A DNA stretch of 35,506 bases. It comes from Spirochaetaceae bacterium (GTDB lineage: Bacteria > Spirochaetota > Spirochaetia > DSM-27196 > PWMO01). The stretch spans positions 1 to 35,506 of the forward strand of contig RECP01000035.1 in assembly GCA_007693945.1 (NCBI GenBank), in the 5' to 3' direction. A program made the translations under genes and the position numbers. The notes beneath the pieces are model-generated. The model had not been told where the DNA came from. It did not search any database and saw nothing but the letters and a program-made list of their open reading frames with translations. Of this stretch, positions 31,775 through 35,506 are shown piece by piece. Each line of letters starts with the position of its first letter. The first letter of the stretch is position 1.

Positions 31775-31784
31775 GCGTTAGCCT
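31756..31784 (+). promoter_or_regulatory. Possible sigma-70 promoter for ppdK inside the terminator
   Basis: TTGACA (31756-31761) is a perfect -35 box. At 17 bp spacing stands TAGCCT (31779-31784), which keeps the TA and final T of a -10 box. Transcription would start near 31791, about 50 nt before the ATG at 31841. Confidence 0.5.
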
Positions 31785-31840
31785 GTCACACCGAGATAGA
31801 ATCATCCTTTACCAAACGCAATTCGGGGGTAACAGCAGTT

Positions 31841-34507
<2,667 letters not shown>

Positions 34508-34561
34508 ATCGGGAACGTGTGACGCCGATGCGGCGTTGATTGTTCTGCAGATGCAGCGCAC

Positions 34562-34589
34562 GCCGTCCCCGAAAGGGGACGGCTTTTTT
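34562..34589 (+). terminator. Strong intrinsic terminator after ppdK
   Basis: GCCGTCCCC (34562-34570) and GGGGACGGC (34575-34583) form a perfect 9-bp stem capped by a GAAA tetraloop and followed by six T residues (34584-34589). It lies 55 bp after the ppdK stop and is the clearest plus-strand terminator in the window. Confidence 0.96.
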
Positions 34590-34695
34590 GTCGGACTGTA
34601 CGGCTGCCGCTTTCCCCGCGGAGCTCGCGACGGTGTACAGTCTGTACCGTCAAACTGGTCATGCACCGCACAGCAAGAAGGAGTTCAGATCCGTA

Positions 34696-35355
34696 ATGCA
34701 GCAGACGAGTCCCGGCATTCGTGCCGTTGCTTTTGATTTCGGGGGAGTCCTGGCCCACTTCATCGAAGAGAGCACGCTTTGTCATATGGCGGATGCCGCC
34801 GGCGTCGCGTCGGAGGCGTTCAGCGCGGCGCTCTGGGAACACCGCGCTGACTATGATCGCGGTGCACTCGACGCGGGCGCTTACTGGGGTGCGGTGCTGG
34901 ACGGGTGCGGCAGCGTCGAGCCCCGCGAGGCAACCGCAGAGGCGCTGCTGGAGCTCGATTCCATCGGTTGGTCGCGGATCAATCCGGCAACCCTGCGCTG
35001 GGCGCGCGCATTGAAGCAGCACGGCTATCGGACGCTGATAATATCAAATATGGCCGCACCCACCTACGACATGGTGATACGCGATCAGCTGTGGATGAAG
35101 CACTTTGAGTACGTGATCATCTCGGGTTGGATCGGCATCAACAAACCCGATCCCGGAATATTCCGGCGAGCAACCTCCGACCTGGGGCTGAAGCCGTCCG
35201 AGGTGCTTTTCGTTGACGATACGCCGCGCAACGTGGCCGGCGCCCGCGCCGCGGGTTTGCACGCCCTCGGTTTTACCGATCCGGACTCGCTGGCGGCGGA
35301 GCTTGCCGAGCAATTCCCGGCCGTTCCGATCGCTGGTCTGGTGTGCCGCTGGTGA
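34696..35355 (+). CDS. HAD-superfamily hydrolase, subfamily IA (YihX-like)
   Basis: Protein of 219 residues from the ATG at 34696, giving MQQTSPGIRAVAFDFGGVL. The frame is open from 34540, but that part runs over the ppdK terminator. Motif I is DFGGVL: the nucleophile Asp is present, and the second Asp of the usual DxD is Gly, as in YihX and the epoxide hydrolase N-domain. Motif II is IISN, motif III the Lys in NKPDPGIF and motif IV VDDTPRN. These enzymes usually dephosphorylate small metabolites; the substrate cannot be told. AGGAG lies 13 nt before the ATG, a rather long spacing. Confidence 0.88.
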   Translation: MQQTSPGIRAVAFDFGGVLAHFIEESTLCHMADAAGVASEAFSAALWEHRADYDRGALDAGAYWGAVLDGCGSVEPREATAEALLELDSIGWSRINPATLRWARALKQHGYRTLIISNMAAPTYDMVIRDQLWMKHFEYVIISGWIGINKPDPGIFRRATSDLGLKPSEVLFVDDTPRNVAGARAAGLHALGFTDPDSLAAELAEQFPAVPIAGLVCRW

Positions 35356-35368
35356 AGCTCCGTACTGT

Positions 35369-35397
35369 TTGACAGCTACAATCGGCGGTGCTACACT
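35369..35397 (+). promoter_or_regulatory. Sigma-70 promoter reading out of the right end
   Basis: TTGACA (35369-35374) and TACACT (35392-35397) are separated by exactly 17 bp. The start would be near 35404. The remaining 100 bp to the end of the window contain no recognisable gene, only a purine-rich stretch (about 35474-35490), so the promoter probably serves a gene that begins beyond the window. No terminator for the HAD gene was seen. Confidence 0.8.
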
Positions 35398-35506
35398 GTA
35401 CAAAACATCTGCTGGCTTCGTTTTCGCTGGTCTGCATGGGGCCGGGCAGGCAAAAAAAGGGTTCATCGCGGATTAGAGGGGAATAGGGAATAGCAAGACG
35501 GTGATC

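Noticed and set aside
34594..34642. GACTGTAC/GTACAGTC inverted repeat before the HAD gene as a riboswitch or promoter element
   Set aside because: The 8-bp arms are perfect but 33 bp apart, with no T-run, no conserved core and no -35/-10 pair that fits.
35213..35476. Open frame overlapping the end of the HAD gene
   Set aside because: Most of it is a shadow of the HAD gene, and it crosses the strong promoter at 35369-35397; no homology seen.

Overview
The window is chromosomal DNA of a GC-rich spirochaete (roughly 60% GC by eye), probably a free-living member of the Spirochaetales. This rests on: an alpha operon without rpsD and without adk/map/infA between secY and rpmJ; the zinc-binding form of S14; a murG-cvpA-delta'-histidine kinase-NtrC-type regulator cluster that, from memory, matches the Borrelia hk2/rrp2 neighbourhood; and an RpoS-like sigma factor behind a sigma-54 promoter. 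Genus cannot be fixed by reading alone. Nothing suggests a recent island: no integrase, transposase, CRISPR, rRNA or tRNA was seen. Genes are tightly packed, with many 1-17 bp overlaps.

Layout. 1-7285: the end of the spc operon and the alpha operon (rplX end, rplE, rpsN, rpsH, rplF, rplR, rpsE, rpmD, rplO, secY, rpmJ, rpsM, rpsK, rpoA, rplQ). 7371-18174 (+): a 1091-residue membrane sensor-like protein with very acidic low-complexity blocks, then rnhA, comM, a DegS-like HtrA protease, uvrB, a small SH3-type putative lipoprotein and a DUF445 membrane protein. 18187-18987 (-): an exported protein of unknown function. 19034-24407 (+): murG, cvpA, DNA polymerase III delta'-like, PAS histidine kinase and sigma-54 activator in one overlapping operon. 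24457-27274 (-): asd, aspartate kinase and a J-domain protein, coupled by ATGA overlaps. 27420-29855 (+): a DinG/XPD-type helicase with an N-terminal JAMM (RadC-like) domain. 29864-30311: a 20-bp inverted repeat, the groES terminator and a solo groES (-). 30312-30807: a 496-bp regulatory region. 30808-31686: a group 2 sigma factor. 31841-34507: pyruvate phosphate dikinase. 34696-35355: a HAD hydrolase. The right end has a good promoter reading out of the window.

How the parts may work together. The most interesting reading is a complete regulatory chain. The kinase (21823-22992) and NtrC-type activator (22989-24407) would act with sigma-54. About 6.4 kb away, the RpoS-like sigma gene has a near-consensus -24/-12 promoter, an IHF-like AT-rich site and two upstream palindromes. 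This resembles the Hk2-Rrp2-RpoN-RpoS cascade of Borrelia, here in a non-parasitic-looking background. Other points for follow-up are a dnaX-like frameshift signal in rplQ that would give a normal-length L17, the JAMM-DinG fusion, the large sensor with no recognised output domain, and the inverted-repeat element set between A-tracts next to the groES terminator.
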